5,881 nucleotides of DNA from Propionibacteriaceae bacterium (GTDB lineage Bacteria > Actinomycetota > Actinomycetes > Propionibacteriales > Propionibacteriaceae): the NCBI GenBank assembly GCA_020438595.1, contig JAGQUI010000193.1, positions 1 to 5,881 on the forward strand, read 5' to 3'. Under the pieces are notes generated by a model. That model did not search any database. It had not been told where the DNA came from and saw only the letters and a list, made by a program, of their open reading frames with translations. Both the position numbers and the translations under genes were made by a program. Positions 1-5,881 of this stretch are shown piece after piece; within the stretch, counting starts at the first letter, position 1; the number at the start of each line of letters is the position of its first letter.

Positions 1-43
1 CCGGGCCGCCGCCGCCACGGCCAGGAAAGGCAACGACATACCC

Positions 44-1024
44 ATGAGCTCAGTGCAGAGCCCGACGATCGGGCGTCCAGGCTTCGCGAAGATGTTGCTC
101 GCGTCCCCCATCCTCGGCCCGGTGGCCGCCCTGCTGCTGGCCACCGTGTTCTTCTCGGTGATGAGCCCTCGCTTCCTCACCGGCACCACGTTCTCGCTGA
201 TCCTGCAGCAGGTGATGGTGGTCGGCGTGCTGGCGATCGGGCAGACCCTGGTCATCATCACCACCGGGATCGACCTGTCCTGCGGCATGCTGATGGCGTT
301 CTCCGGCGTGCTGATGGCCAGCTTCGCGGCCCAGAAGGACATGAACCCGTTCCTCGCGATCCTGCTCGGCATCGCCGTCGCGGCGCTGTTCGGCCTGCTC
401 AACGGCGGCTTGGTCACCGGGGTCGGGCTGCCGGCGTTCATCGTGACGCTGGGCACGATGAACATCGCCTACGCGCTCACCCGGATCTACACCACCTCGA
501 CGATCACCGGGCTGCCCGACCAGCTCACCTTCTTCGGCCAGACGTTCAACGTGGCCGGCACGGACATCGCCACCGGGACGGTGCTGATGATCGTCCTCTA
601 CGTGATCACCTGGTTCGTGATGAAGTACACCGCCCCCGGTCGCTCCGTCTACGCGGTGGGCGACAACATCGAGGCCGCGCGACTGGCCGGCATCAACACC
701 CGGCGCGTGCTGCTCGGCGTGTACACGATGGCGGGCGTCGCCTACGGCATCGCGGCACTGCTCCAGGTCGCCCGCACCGGCGTGGGCGATCCCCAGGCGG
801 GGCAGACCTCGAACCTGGACAGCATCACCGCGGTCGTGCTCGGCGGCACCAGCCTCTTCGGCGGCCGCGGCAGCATCATGGGCACCCTCGTCGGCGTCCT
901 GATCGTGGGCGTGTTCCGCACCGGGCTGCAGTTGATGGGCGTGGACTCCACCTACCAGGTGCTGATCACCGGCGCCCTGGTCATCGCCGCCGTGTCGGTC
1001 GACCAGCTGACCCACCGCAAGTGA
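44..1024 (+). CDS. Sugar ABC transporter permease, RbsC/FrcC type (CUT2 family)
   Basis: This is the membrane channel subunit of an ABC importer for a monosaccharide or related small polar compound, in the cytoplasmic membrane. The 326-residue length and very hydrophobic profile fit the BPD_transp_2 family (RbsC, XylH, FrcC), whose members are usually 310-350 residues. Likely membrane segments lie near residues 21-40, 50-72, 80-96, 102-123, 178-194, 221-241, 278-296 and 303-318. Family motifs seen are GIDLSCG (75-81), AFIVTLGTM (131-139), YAVGDNIEAARLAGI (203-217) and the VVLGGTSLFGGRGS block (264-277) thought to contact the ATPase. The ATG at 44 is the only start codon in frame in the window; an AGGAAAGG at 23-30 is a distant, weak ribosome site. 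The frame stays open to base 2, so a start upstream of the window is possible. The ATPase gene follows after nine bases. Function class is secure; the substrate is unknown. Confidence 0.93.
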   Translation: MSSVQSPTIGRPGFAKMLLASPILGPVAALLLATVFFSVMSPRFLTGTTFSLILQQVMVVGVLAIGQTLVIITTGIDLSCGMLMAFSGVLMASFAAQKDMNPFLAILLGIAVAALFGLLNGGLVTGVGLPAFIVTLGTMNIAYALTRIYTTSTITGLPDQLTFFGQTFNVAGTDIATGTVLMIVLYVITWFVMKYTAPGRSVYAVGDNIEAARLAGINTRRVLLGVYTMAGVAYGIAALLQVARTGVGDPQAGQTSNLDSITAVVLGGTSLFGGRGSIMGTLVGVLIVGVFRTGLQLMGVDSTYQVLITGALVIAAVSVDQLTHRK

Positions 1025-1028
1025 GGTG
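1023..1028 (+). promoter_or_regulatory. Ribosome binding site of the ABC ATPase gene
   Basis: GAGGTG overlaps the permease stop codon (TGA 1022-1024) and lies five bases before ATG 1034. This spacing decides for ATG 1034 over the adjacent in-frame GTG 1031, and the overlap suggests translational coupling of permease and ATPase. Confidence 0.6.
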
Positions 1029-1033
1029 CCGTG

Positions 1034-2551
1034 ATGAGTGAACAGGCCACCGGGCGGGTGCTGCTCGAGATGCGCGACATCGGCAAGTCGTTCCCCGGCG
1101 TGAAGGCGCTGGAGGGCGTCAGCCTTTCCGTCCGCGAGGGCCAGGTGCACGCGCTGCTCGGCGAGAACGGCGCGGGCAAGTCGACGCTGATCAAGATCCT
1201 CTCCGGGGCGTACACCCGCGACGAGGGCGAGATCCACTTCGACGGGAAGCGGGTCGACATCCGCACTCCCGCGGACGCCGAACGCCTCGGCATCTCGACG
1301 ATCTACCAGGAGTTCAACCTCACGCCGAACATGACCATCGGCGAGAACATCTTCCTCGGCCACCTGCCGACGCGGGCCGGGCGGATCGACTGGGGCACCG
1401 TGCGCACCCGCTCGCGGGAGCTGCTGGACAGCCTGGACGTCGACCTCGACGTCGACTCCATGACCGGGTCTCTGTCGGTGGCCCAGCAGCAGATGGTCGA
1501 GATCGCGAAGGCGCTGAACCGGAACACCCGGATCCTGATCATGGACGAGCCGTCCGCGGTGCTCAGCGAGAAGGACATCGAGAACCTGTTCGCCGTCGTC
1601 CGGCGGTTGCAGGCGTCCGGGATCGGGATCGTCTACATCTCGCACCGGCTGAAGGAGATCTTCGAGCTCGCCGACGAGGTCACCGTGCTCAAGGACGGTC
1701 GCTACATCGACACCAGGCACGTCGCGGACGTGGGCATGGACGACCTGGTCAAGCTGATGATCGGCCGCGACCTGGAGGACGTCTACCCGCGGCGGAAGGC
1801 CGAGCCCGGTGAGGTCGTGCTGGAGGCCAGCCACCTGGCGCAGGCGCACCTGGCGAAGGACGTGTCGTTCACGCTGCGGGCCGGGGAGATCGTCGGCTTC
1901 GCGGGCATCACCGGCTCCGGTCGCACCGAGGTGGCGCGGGTGGTGTTCGGGGCCGACCGGGCCACGGCGGGCGAGATGACGCTGTTCGGCCGTCCGTACC
2001 GGCCGAGGTCGCCGCGGGACGCGATCAACCACGGCGTGGCGCTCGTCACCGAGGACCGCAAGCGGCAGGGGCTGCTGCTGAAGCTGCAGGTGTACTTCAA
2101 CACCACCGTTGCGGGCCTGGACCGGCTGACGTCGTTCGGCGTGCTGCGGCTGAAGGACGAGCAGACGCTCGTGCGCACCTGGTTCGAGAACCTGCGGATC
2201 AAGACCCCCTCGCCGCAGTTCATGGTGGTGAACATGAGCGGCGGCAACCAGCAGAAGGTCGTGCTGGCGCGGTGGTTGAGCCTCGGCATCAAGGTGTTCA
2301 TCATGGACGAGCCGACCCGCGGCATCGACGTGGGCAGCAAGGCCGAGATCTACCAGATCATGTCCGACCTGGCCGACCAGGGGGTGGCCATCATCATGAT
2401 CTCGTCCGAACTGCCCGAGGTGCTCGGGATGAGCGACCGGGTGATGGTGATGCGGGAAGGACGGGTCGTGAAGGAACTCAGCCGCGCCGATGCCTCCGAG
2501 GAGGTCGTGATGCAGTACGCGGTGGGCCACGAGGATGCGGTCGCAGGGTGA
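1034..2551 (+). CDS. Sugar ABC transporter ATP-binding protein, RbsA/MglA/XylG type (two fused ATPase domains)
   Basis: This cytoplasmic subunit powers the neighbouring permease by hydrolysing ATP. It has two nucleotide-binding domains in one chain of about 505 residues, the normal size for RbsA-like proteins. Domain 1 has Walker A GENGAGKST (43-51), Q-loop Gln92, signature LSVAQQQ (147-153), Walker B ILIMDEPSA (167-175) and switch His204. Domain 2 starts near residue 260 and has a degenerate Walker A GITGSGRTE (291-299) without the lysine, signature MSGGNQQK (401-408), Walker B VFIMDEPTRGID (421-432), and Ser in place of the switch His (SSE near 457-459). This asymmetry is typical of the family. 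A GAGGTG at 1023-1028 sits five bases before ATG 1034 and only two before the in-frame GTG at 1031, so ATG 1034 is preferred. The gene ends in a GTGA overlap with the kinase gene. The role is certain; the sugar is not. Confidence 0.94.
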   Translation: MSEQATGRVLLEMRDIGKSFPGVKALEGVSLSVREGQVHALLGENGAGKSTLIKILSGAYTRDEGEIHFDGKRVDIRTPADAERLGISTIYQEFNLTPNMTIGENIFLGHLPTRAGRIDWGTVRTRSRELLDSLDVDLDVDSMTGSLSVAQQQMVEIAKALNRNTRILIMDEPSAVLSEKDIENLFAVVRRLQASGIGIVYISHRLKEIFELADEVTVLKDGRYIDTRHVADVGMDDLVKLMIGRDLEDVYPRRKAEPGEVVLEASHLAQAHLAKDVSFTLRAGEIVGFAGITGSGRTEVARVVFGADRATAGEMTLFGRPYRPRSPRDAINHGVALVTEDRKRQGLLLKLQVYFNTTVAGLDRLTSFGVLRLKDEQTLVRTWFENLRIKTPSPQFMVVNMSGGNQQKVVLARWLSLGIKVFIMDEPTRGIDVGSKAEIYQIMSDLADQGVAIIMISSELPEVLGMSDRVMVMREGRVVKELSRADASEEVVMQYAVGHEDAVAG

Positions 2552-3204
2552 GCTCCGAGCCGCTGCCGGTGGACGTGCCGGCGCTGGCCGGCAGGCTCAG
2601 GGCCCGCGCGTCCGCGGCGCCCCGGGTGGTCGTGGGGCTGTGCGGGGCGCCCGGCGCGGGCAAGTCGACGCTGGCCGGCCAGCTGGCCGACGAGCTGAAC
2701 TCCGACATTCCGGGCACTGCCGTGGTGGTGCCGATGGACGGGTTCCACCTGGCCGCGTCCGTGATCGCGACCGACGACCGGGCCACCCGGCGCGGCGCCC
2801 CGGACACGTTCGACCCGGACGGCTACGCCGCGCTCCTGCGCCGGCTGAGGCGCAACCGCGAGGCCGTGGTCTACGCCCCGGAGTACCGCCGCGAGATCGA
2901 GGACCCGGTCGCGGGGGCGATCGCCGTGCCACACGCGTGCCCGGTGGTGGTCACGGAGGGCAACTACCTGCTGCACCCCGATCCGGCCTGGCGGCGGGTG
3001 CGCGACCAGCTGGACGAGGTGTGGTTCGTCGAGGCGCCCAGCGAGGGACTGCGGGTGACTCGCCTGATCGAGCGGCACGAGCACTTCGGCAAGTCGCCGG
3101 AGCACGCGCGGCGGCACGTGTTCGGCTCCGACGAGCGCAACGCCGCCCAGATCACCGGCCACAAGGGCTCCGCCGACCTGGTCCTGCGCTGGCCCGGCTG
3201 GTAG
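2548..3204 (+). CDS. P-loop nucleoside/sugar kinase family protein, FrcK-like (uridine kinase/phosphoribulokinase fold)
   Basis: This is a predicted cytoplasmic ATP-dependent kinase of 218 residues, of the family annotated as nucleoside/nucleotide kinase family or fructose transport kinase FrcK. Motifs seen are Walker A GAPGAGKST (33-41), PMDGFH (62-67), RRGAPDTFDPDGY (81-93), YRREIEDPV (113-121) likely lining the substrate pocket, the Walker B-like VVVTEGNYLL (133-142), and a lid region RLIERHEHFGKS (172-183). GTG 2548 is chosen as start because it overlaps the ATPase stop as GTGA, and the protein begins just before the kinase fold; an ACGAGGA ends 12 bases upstream. The same frame is open further left, but that part lies inside the ATPase gene and reads as an Arg/Gly-rich shadow. 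Its place after permease and ATPase, as in rhizobial frcBCAK, suggests that it phosphorylates the imported compound. That is inference; it could instead act on a nucleoside or on pantothenate-like substrates. Confidence 0.88.
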   Translation: MSSEPLPVDVPALAGRLRARASAAPRVVVGLCGAPGAGKSTLAGQLADELNSDIPGTAVVVPMDGFHLAASVIATDDRATRRGAPDTFDPDGYAALLRRLRRNREAVVYAPEYRREIEDPVAGAIAVPHACPVVVTEGNYLLHPDPAWRRVRDQLDEVWFVEAPSEGLRVTRLIERHEHFGKSPEHARRHVFGSDERNAAQITGHKGSADLVLRWPGW

Positions 3205-3219
3205 CGCGTCCTCACCAGC
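3197..3219. terminator. Inverted repeat spanning the two convergent stop codons, possible weak bidirectional terminator
   Basis: GCTGGT (3197-3202) is repeated inverted as ACCAGC (3214-3219) around an 11-base loop. It straddles the stop codons of the kinase (TAG, 3202-3204) and of the DUF2207 gene (TGA on the minus strand, 3212-3214), which are only seven bases apart. Both arms arise because each protein ends in Trp followed by a stop starting with T, so the repeat may be coincidence. There is no T-tract, and a six-bp stem is weak. No other terminator is seen here. Confidence 0.2.
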
Positions 3220-3328
3220 TCCCGCCGCCTCCTCCGCCGCCACCGCCCGAGAAACCGCCGCCGTGGGAACCGCCGCCCGACCAGCCGCCCCCACCCGACG
3301 ACCAGCCGGACCGTCCGCCGCCGCTCCC
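3215..3328 (-). repeat. Low-complexity Gly/Ser/Trp-rich C-terminal tail of the DUF2207 protein
   Basis: The last 38 residues are almost only Gly, Ser and a few Trp/His, including the elements GGGFSGG, a run of nine glycines, and a final SW. On the + strand this shows as a CCG/CCT/CCA-rich tract that opens misleading Pro-rich frames. Such tails are common at the end of DUF2207 proteins. The role is unknown; the tail is predicted to be flexible and to follow the last cytoplasmic domain. Confidence 0.8.
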
Positions 3329-4745
3329 GGTGGACGCCGAGCGGAGGAAGTCGCCCACACCGTCCCCGAACGCAGTCCCCCAGTCGCCGAGCACGCTCCC
3401 CATCGTTCCTCGCGAGGTGTGGTCGTAGTAGCTGTAGCGGCGCAGGTCGGAGGAGTACGGCTCGGACGTCCAGCCCAGCCGCTCCCAGGTGATGCCGGTG
3501 CCGGTCGGAAGCCAGTCGAAGCGGATGTCGGGCTCCAGGTCGGTGCCGACCGCCTGCTGCCAGGAGTCCTCGACGCCCAGGGCGATCGCGTAGGGCAGGA
3601 GCTTCTCGAAGATCGGCACCAGGTTCTCGCTGCCGCGGCGCTCGCTGGTCTCGGCGCCCTGCACCGCGCGCATCCGTGCGGCCTCCGAGGTGGCCAGGAA
3701 CAGGCGCAGCCCGTTGAGTAAGCGATAGGCCCGCTTGCCCTCGTCCGTCAGTGACTGCCAGCGCATCAGCAGGCCGTAGCCCACGGCCAGGCTGACAATC
3801 GCGAGCCCGGCGGCCGGCAGCCACCACGGCGCGGGGACCGCGTTGCCCAGGCCGGTGCCGACGATCAGCGACGGGACCAGCGCGGTCGCCCAGATCAGGC
3901 CCACCGACCAGCTGCGCACGTCCGGGAAGTCGATCAGCCCGAGCCGCGGAGCCAGGTCGAGCAGGTCGTGGGTGGTGCGGTAGCCGATGTCGTCAAGGGC
4001 TGCCCTGACGTCGACGCGGGTGTCGGGCCCCCGGCCGGGGAAGATCGTGGCGAGCGCGGTCTGCGACGACTCCTGCCACTCGTCGGGCCAGGACACCAGG
4101 GTGGCGGTGAGGGGCTCGGGCGTCCCACCGCCACCGGTGAGGCGGACGTGCCCCTCGCTGGCCGCACGCATCAGCTCCGCCAGCAGGCCACGTCCCGGGG
4201 CGCCGACCAGGGCGGCTGCGACGATCGGTGGCAGGTCGGGGTCCGGAGCGAACTGCACGACGCCGGGGTCGAGCCCCATCGCCCTGCGGCCGCGGGTCGC
4301 GGCACTGACCAACGCCACCAGCACAGCCAGCGCCAGGCCACCGGCGAGACCCCAGCCGAGGATCAGCGACGTGCGGACGTTCTCCGCCATCGGGGGTGGT
4401 GCGACGGTTCCGGCGACGAAGCCCACCGCCAGCGTCTGGGTCTGGTTCGCCGCCACCCCCACCCCGGACGTCGCGAACCTGACGTTGCCCCCGGCGAGGT
4501 CCGACCAGGTGATGCCGCAGCGGTTCACGGCCCCGTACTCGCCGTAGTAGCAGGCCGACGCGCCGGTGAGCGCGGGCGCCAGGCTTCCTTCGACCGTGAG
4601 CGACGCCGACACCCGTCCCATCCGTACGCCCCAGAGGACGCCGTTGACGTTCCAGTAGAACTCCTGGTGGTCGCCGAAGTCCTGGATGACGTCGCGGTAG
4701 ACGTAGTGGATCACGTAGGTGTTCGCGTCGGAGACGGTGCGGTAG

Positions 4746-4751
4746 GCGCGC
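4746..4751 (-). other. Frameshift site in the DUF2207 gene
   Basis: Read on the minus strand, the upstream frame gives AITIRIGSA and then nonsense (PTAPSPTRTPT) to a stop, while the other frame gives YRTVSDANTYVIHYVYRDV. The switch falls at the GCGCGC run. Removing one GC restores IRIGSAYRTVSDANTYVIHY, which reads like an intact family sequence. Adding one base would work as well. The exact base is uncertain by a few positions. Confidence 0.75.
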
Positions 4752-5132
4752 TGCCGATCCGGATGGTGATCGCGTTCGTGCCATGGCTGACCAGGGTTTG
4801 CTCGCGGTCTCCGTTGCGGGTGACCGAGATGTCGGTGACCTCCGTGGAGTAGCCGTTGAAGGTCGTCGGCAGGCTGCGGTAGATGCCGTGCTTGCCCGCG
4901 CCGTAGAAGTCGGCGTCGATCGTCTCGGTCACGGCGAGCCGGGTCCGGTCGCCGTCGCGCTGCAGCCGGTAGTCGGCGTGGAAGCCGTTGACGGAGTAGC
5001 CGCTGTCTGAGGAGCTGCCGCCGTTCCCGGCGAGGACGAGGGTGGTGATCACCGCGACGACCGCGGCCACCGCGGAGGCGCCGAGGAGCAGGCTGACCGC
5101 CCGGCCGGGGGCGAACCAGTGCACGGTGCCGC

Positions 5133-5471
5133 TCAGTCGGCGGTGCCCGCCACCGCGGCGAGGACGGACGCCTGCGCGTCCCCTGCGCTGGCCGGCAGCA
5201 GAGGGATGCCCATCGTGTGCATCACCCGCTGCATGCCCTCGCCCATGTGGTCCACCACGACGGCCTCGATGCCCTGGTCCTTCAGGAACCGGACGATCCG
5301 GGCGTGGTGCGAGCCGTGGGTGCCCTCGTCGTGGGAGACGTCCCAGCCCACCTCGTGGATCTGCCAGGCGCGCACCTGCCCGTCCTCGACGTCGGCGACG
5401 CCGATCCAGTGGGCCTTGCCCCAGGCGGCGGCGGAGAGCCCTGCCTCGGTGACGGGTGTGGCGATGATCAC
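5133..5471 (-). CDS. NifX/NifB-like protein (dinitrogenase iron-molybdenum cofactor biosynthesis domain)
   Basis: This small cytoplasmic protein of 112 residues covers one complete Nitro_FeMo-Co domain, the RNase-H-like fold found in NifX, NifY, the NifB C-terminus and many proteins of unknown role. It begins VIIATPVTEAGLSAAAWGKA, has the beta strand HWIGVADVEDGQV (21-33), EAVVVDHMGEGMQRVMHTMGIPLL (69-92, matching the family's GxGxxA-like turn and following helix), and ends in a short Ala-rich helix. It is rich in histidines (21, 39, 47, 52, 55, 56, 75, 85), which could bind metal. GTG 5471 is chosen because GAGGAGGA lies five bases upstream and the first residues are the first strand of the fold; a longer frame to 5543 would cross the divergent promoter and the reductase start. 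In NifX, the domain carries FeMo-cofactor precursors. No nitrogenase genes are visible here, so a metal-cluster or ligand-binding role is only an inference. It is followed closely by DUF2207. Confidence 0.85.
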   Translation of the reverse strand: MIIATPVTEAGLSAAAWGKAHWIGVADVEDGQVRAWQIHEVGWDVSHDEGTHGSHHARIVRFLKDQGIEAVVVDHMGEGMQRVMHTMGIPLLPASAGDAQASVLAAVAGTAD

Positions 5472-5476
5472 GGGTG

Positions 5477-5484
5477 TCCTCCTC
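5477..5484 (-). promoter_or_regulatory. Strong ribosome binding site of the nifX-like gene
   Basis: Read on the minus strand this is GAGGAGGA, five bases before GTG 5471. It is the best Shine-Dalgarno sequence in the window and fixes the start at GTG 5471 rather than the upstream in-frame codon at 5543. Confidence 0.8.
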
Positions 5485-5503
5485 GACGAACGGGTGCAGG
5501 CAC

Positions 5504-5509
5504 ATCGTA
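5504..5509 (-). promoter_or_regulatory. Possible -10 element for the nifX-like gene
   Basis: TACGAT on the minus strand fits the TANNNT pattern of actinobacterial housekeeping promoters. It would start transcription near 5497, giving a leader of about 26 bases that holds the ribosome site. No matching -35 is seen. It lies 10 bases from the opposing -10-like element of the reductase gene. Confidence 0.3.
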
Positions 5510-5518
5510 GGGCGCGCA

Positions 5519-5524
5519 CATAAT
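5519..5524 (+). promoter_or_regulatory. Probable -10 element of a leaderless promoter for the aldo/keto reductase
   Basis: CATAAT matches five of six bases of the TATAAT consensus and is one of few AT-rich hexamers in the region. It ends six bases before ATG 5531, so the expected transcription start falls on the A of the start codon. No Shine-Dalgarno sequence precedes this ATG, which fits a leaderless message, a common type in actinobacteria. No clear -35 is seen. Confidence 0.5.
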
Positions 5525-5530
5525 GGCCCC

Positions 5531-5881
5531 ATGCGCTATGCACCTCTCGGAAACAGTGGATTGATGGTGTCGGTGGTCGGGGTGGGCTGCAACGCCTTCG
5601 GCGCCCGGATCGACGTCGACCAGACGAAGGCCGTGGTCGACGCGGCGATCGAGGCGGGGGTGACGCTGTTCGACACCGCGGACGCCTACGCCGACGGGGC
5701 GAGCGAGGAAATGCTCGGACGCGCGCTCGGCGGGCGCCGCGAGGACGTGATCGTCGCCACCAAGTTCGGCATGGGCGAGCACACGAGCGAGCACTTCGGC
5801 GCGCACGGCAGCCGCCGGTACGTGCGCCGCGCGTTGTTTTTTAGTGAGACGGGGCCCAGCGAGAACTACACCGATCTGTAC
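5531..5881 (+). CDS. Aldo/keto reductase, N-terminal part (cut by the window edge)
   Basis: These are the first 117 codons of an NAD(P)H-dependent oxidoreductase of the aldo/keto reductase family, a cytoplasmic TIM-barrel enzyme of usually 300-340 residues that reduces carbonyl groups. Visible are MRYAPLGNSGLMVSVVGVGC (1-20), the FDTADAYADGASEEMLG block (47-63) with catalytic Asp48 and Tyr53, the catalytic Lys78 in VATKFG (75-80), GSRRYVRR (93-100) and YTDLY (113-117), which normally leads into the catalytic His just beyond the edge. ATG 5531 is placed exactly where the family begins; no ribosome site is present. Residues 102-112 (LFFSETGPSEN) do not resemble the usual helix of the type VEASLRRLRTD, although the frame is kept; this stretch has TTTTTT and other atypical codons. 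The gene is transcribed divergently from the nifX-like gene. The physiological substrate cannot be told. Confidence 0.88.
   Translation, partial: MRYAPLGNSGLMVSVVGVGCNAFGARIDVDQTKAVVDAAIEAGVTLFDTADAYADGASEEMLGRALGGRREDVIVATKFGMGEHTSEHFGAHGSRRYVRRALFFSETGPSENYTDLY

Larger units (their letters stand above)
3212..5124 (-). pseudogene. DUF2207 domain membrane protein with Gly-rich tail, split by a frameshift
   Basis: With two bases removed at the frameshift this would be a protein of about 636 residues, normal for DUF2207 proteins, whose function is unknown. The start is taken as GTG 5124, eight bases after the stop of the nifX-like gene, with only a poor ribosome site. Order: membrane anchor (10-32); an extracytoplasmic beta-rich domain containing YSVNGFHADYRL, ETIDADFYGAGKHGIYRSLP and, after the break, TYVIHYVYRDV; a likely disulfide pair at about Cys191 and Cys202; a membrane segment (251-274); a cytoplasmic part; two more membrane segments (408-426, 432-452); the conserved block LTDEGKRAYRLLNGLRLFL plus LLPYAIALGVEDSWQQAVG; and a Gly/Ser/Trp tail (599-636). 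As written, the N-terminal frame runs into TGA at 4711-4713. Both halves look well conserved, so either the gene was broken very recently or the sequence has an error. Confidence 0.85.

Noticed and set aside
1435..1457. Short direct repeat of GACGTCGAC separated by three bases
   Set aside because: It simply encodes the repeated Asp-Val-Asp residues (LDVDLDVDS) of the ATPase using preferred codons.
1904..1938. Missing lysine in the second Walker A motif of the ATPase as a sign of inactivation
   Set aside because: A degenerate second site is the rule in RbsA/MglA-type fused ATPases.
50..2530. An 826-codon open frame on the minus strand across the permease and ATPase genes
   Set aside because: It is His/Asp/Arg/Gln-rich with no recognisable domain, and lies opposite two clearly conserved genes; long antisense frames are usual in GC-rich DNA.
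2535..3428. A Pro/Arg-rich + strand frame across the kinase gene and the Gly-rich tail
   Set aside because: It is a shadow of the kinase in another frame, then the complement of Gly codons; no family-like features.
4711..4714. GTGA overlap suggesting two separate genes, with a new 500-residue protein starting at GTG 4714
   Set aside because: There is no ribosome site before this GTG, and the residues around it (TYVIHY) continue a conserved strand of the DUF2207 domain; the overlap is a by-product of the frameshift.
3263..5010. Several + strand frames opposite the DUF2207 gene
   Set aside because: They are Arg/Ala/Pro-rich without domains, while the minus strand holds clear membrane segments and conserved DUF2207 blocks.

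Overview
The window is about 70% GC by eye, with strongly GC-biased third codon positions, GTG starts and several 4-bp start/stop overlaps. This points to an actinobacterium. The protein flavour (a CUT2-type sugar ABC system, a Gly-rich DUF2207 membrane protein, a NifX-like protein) would suit a Pseudonocardiaceae-like soil organism, but the family assignment is only an inference. No RNA gene, CRISPR array, insertion sequence, phage gene or origin is visible. Coding density is nearly complete and no gene-free stretch exceeds 60 bases.

Left half (44-3204, + strand): a tight three-gene operon. It holds a RbsC-type sugar permease, a RbsA/MglA-type double ATP-binding subunit and a small P-loop kinase of the FrcK/uridine-kinase-like family. 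The last two share a GTGA overlap. The order permease - ATPase - kinase matches the C-A-K part of the rhizobial fructose system frcBCAK. The periplasmic-type sugar-binding protein (B) is missing and would be expected upstream of base 1. The likely job is uptake of a sugar or sugar-like compound followed by phosphorylation in the cytoplasm. The substrate cannot be read from the sequence.

Right half (3212-5471, - strand): a convergent two-gene unit. The first gene, next to the divergent promoter region, is a 112-residue NifX/NifB-like (dinitrogenase iron-molybdenum cofactor biosynthesis fold) protein with a very good ribosome binding site. Eight bases after its stop begins a DUF2207 membrane protein with a Gly/Ser/Trp-rich tail. 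The DUF2207 frame is broken at a GCGCGC run at 4746-4751: the N-terminal 126 or so residues lie in one frame and the remaining 500 or so in another. The reading on both sides is typical of the family, so this is a recent mutation or a sequence error.

Far right (5531-5881, + strand): the first 117 codons of an aldo/keto reductase, cut by the window edge. It is transcribed divergently from the nifX-like gene across a 59-bp gap and looks leaderless, with a -10-like CATAAT six bases before the ATG. The last ~50 bases before the edge contain an in-frame patch that does not look like this family or like the rest of the genome.

I do not see a convincing new biological system. The most useful leads are the frcCAK-like operon with a fused double ATPase, the NifX-like/DUF2207 pair without nitrogenase genes in view, the frameshift, and the odd patch at the right edge.
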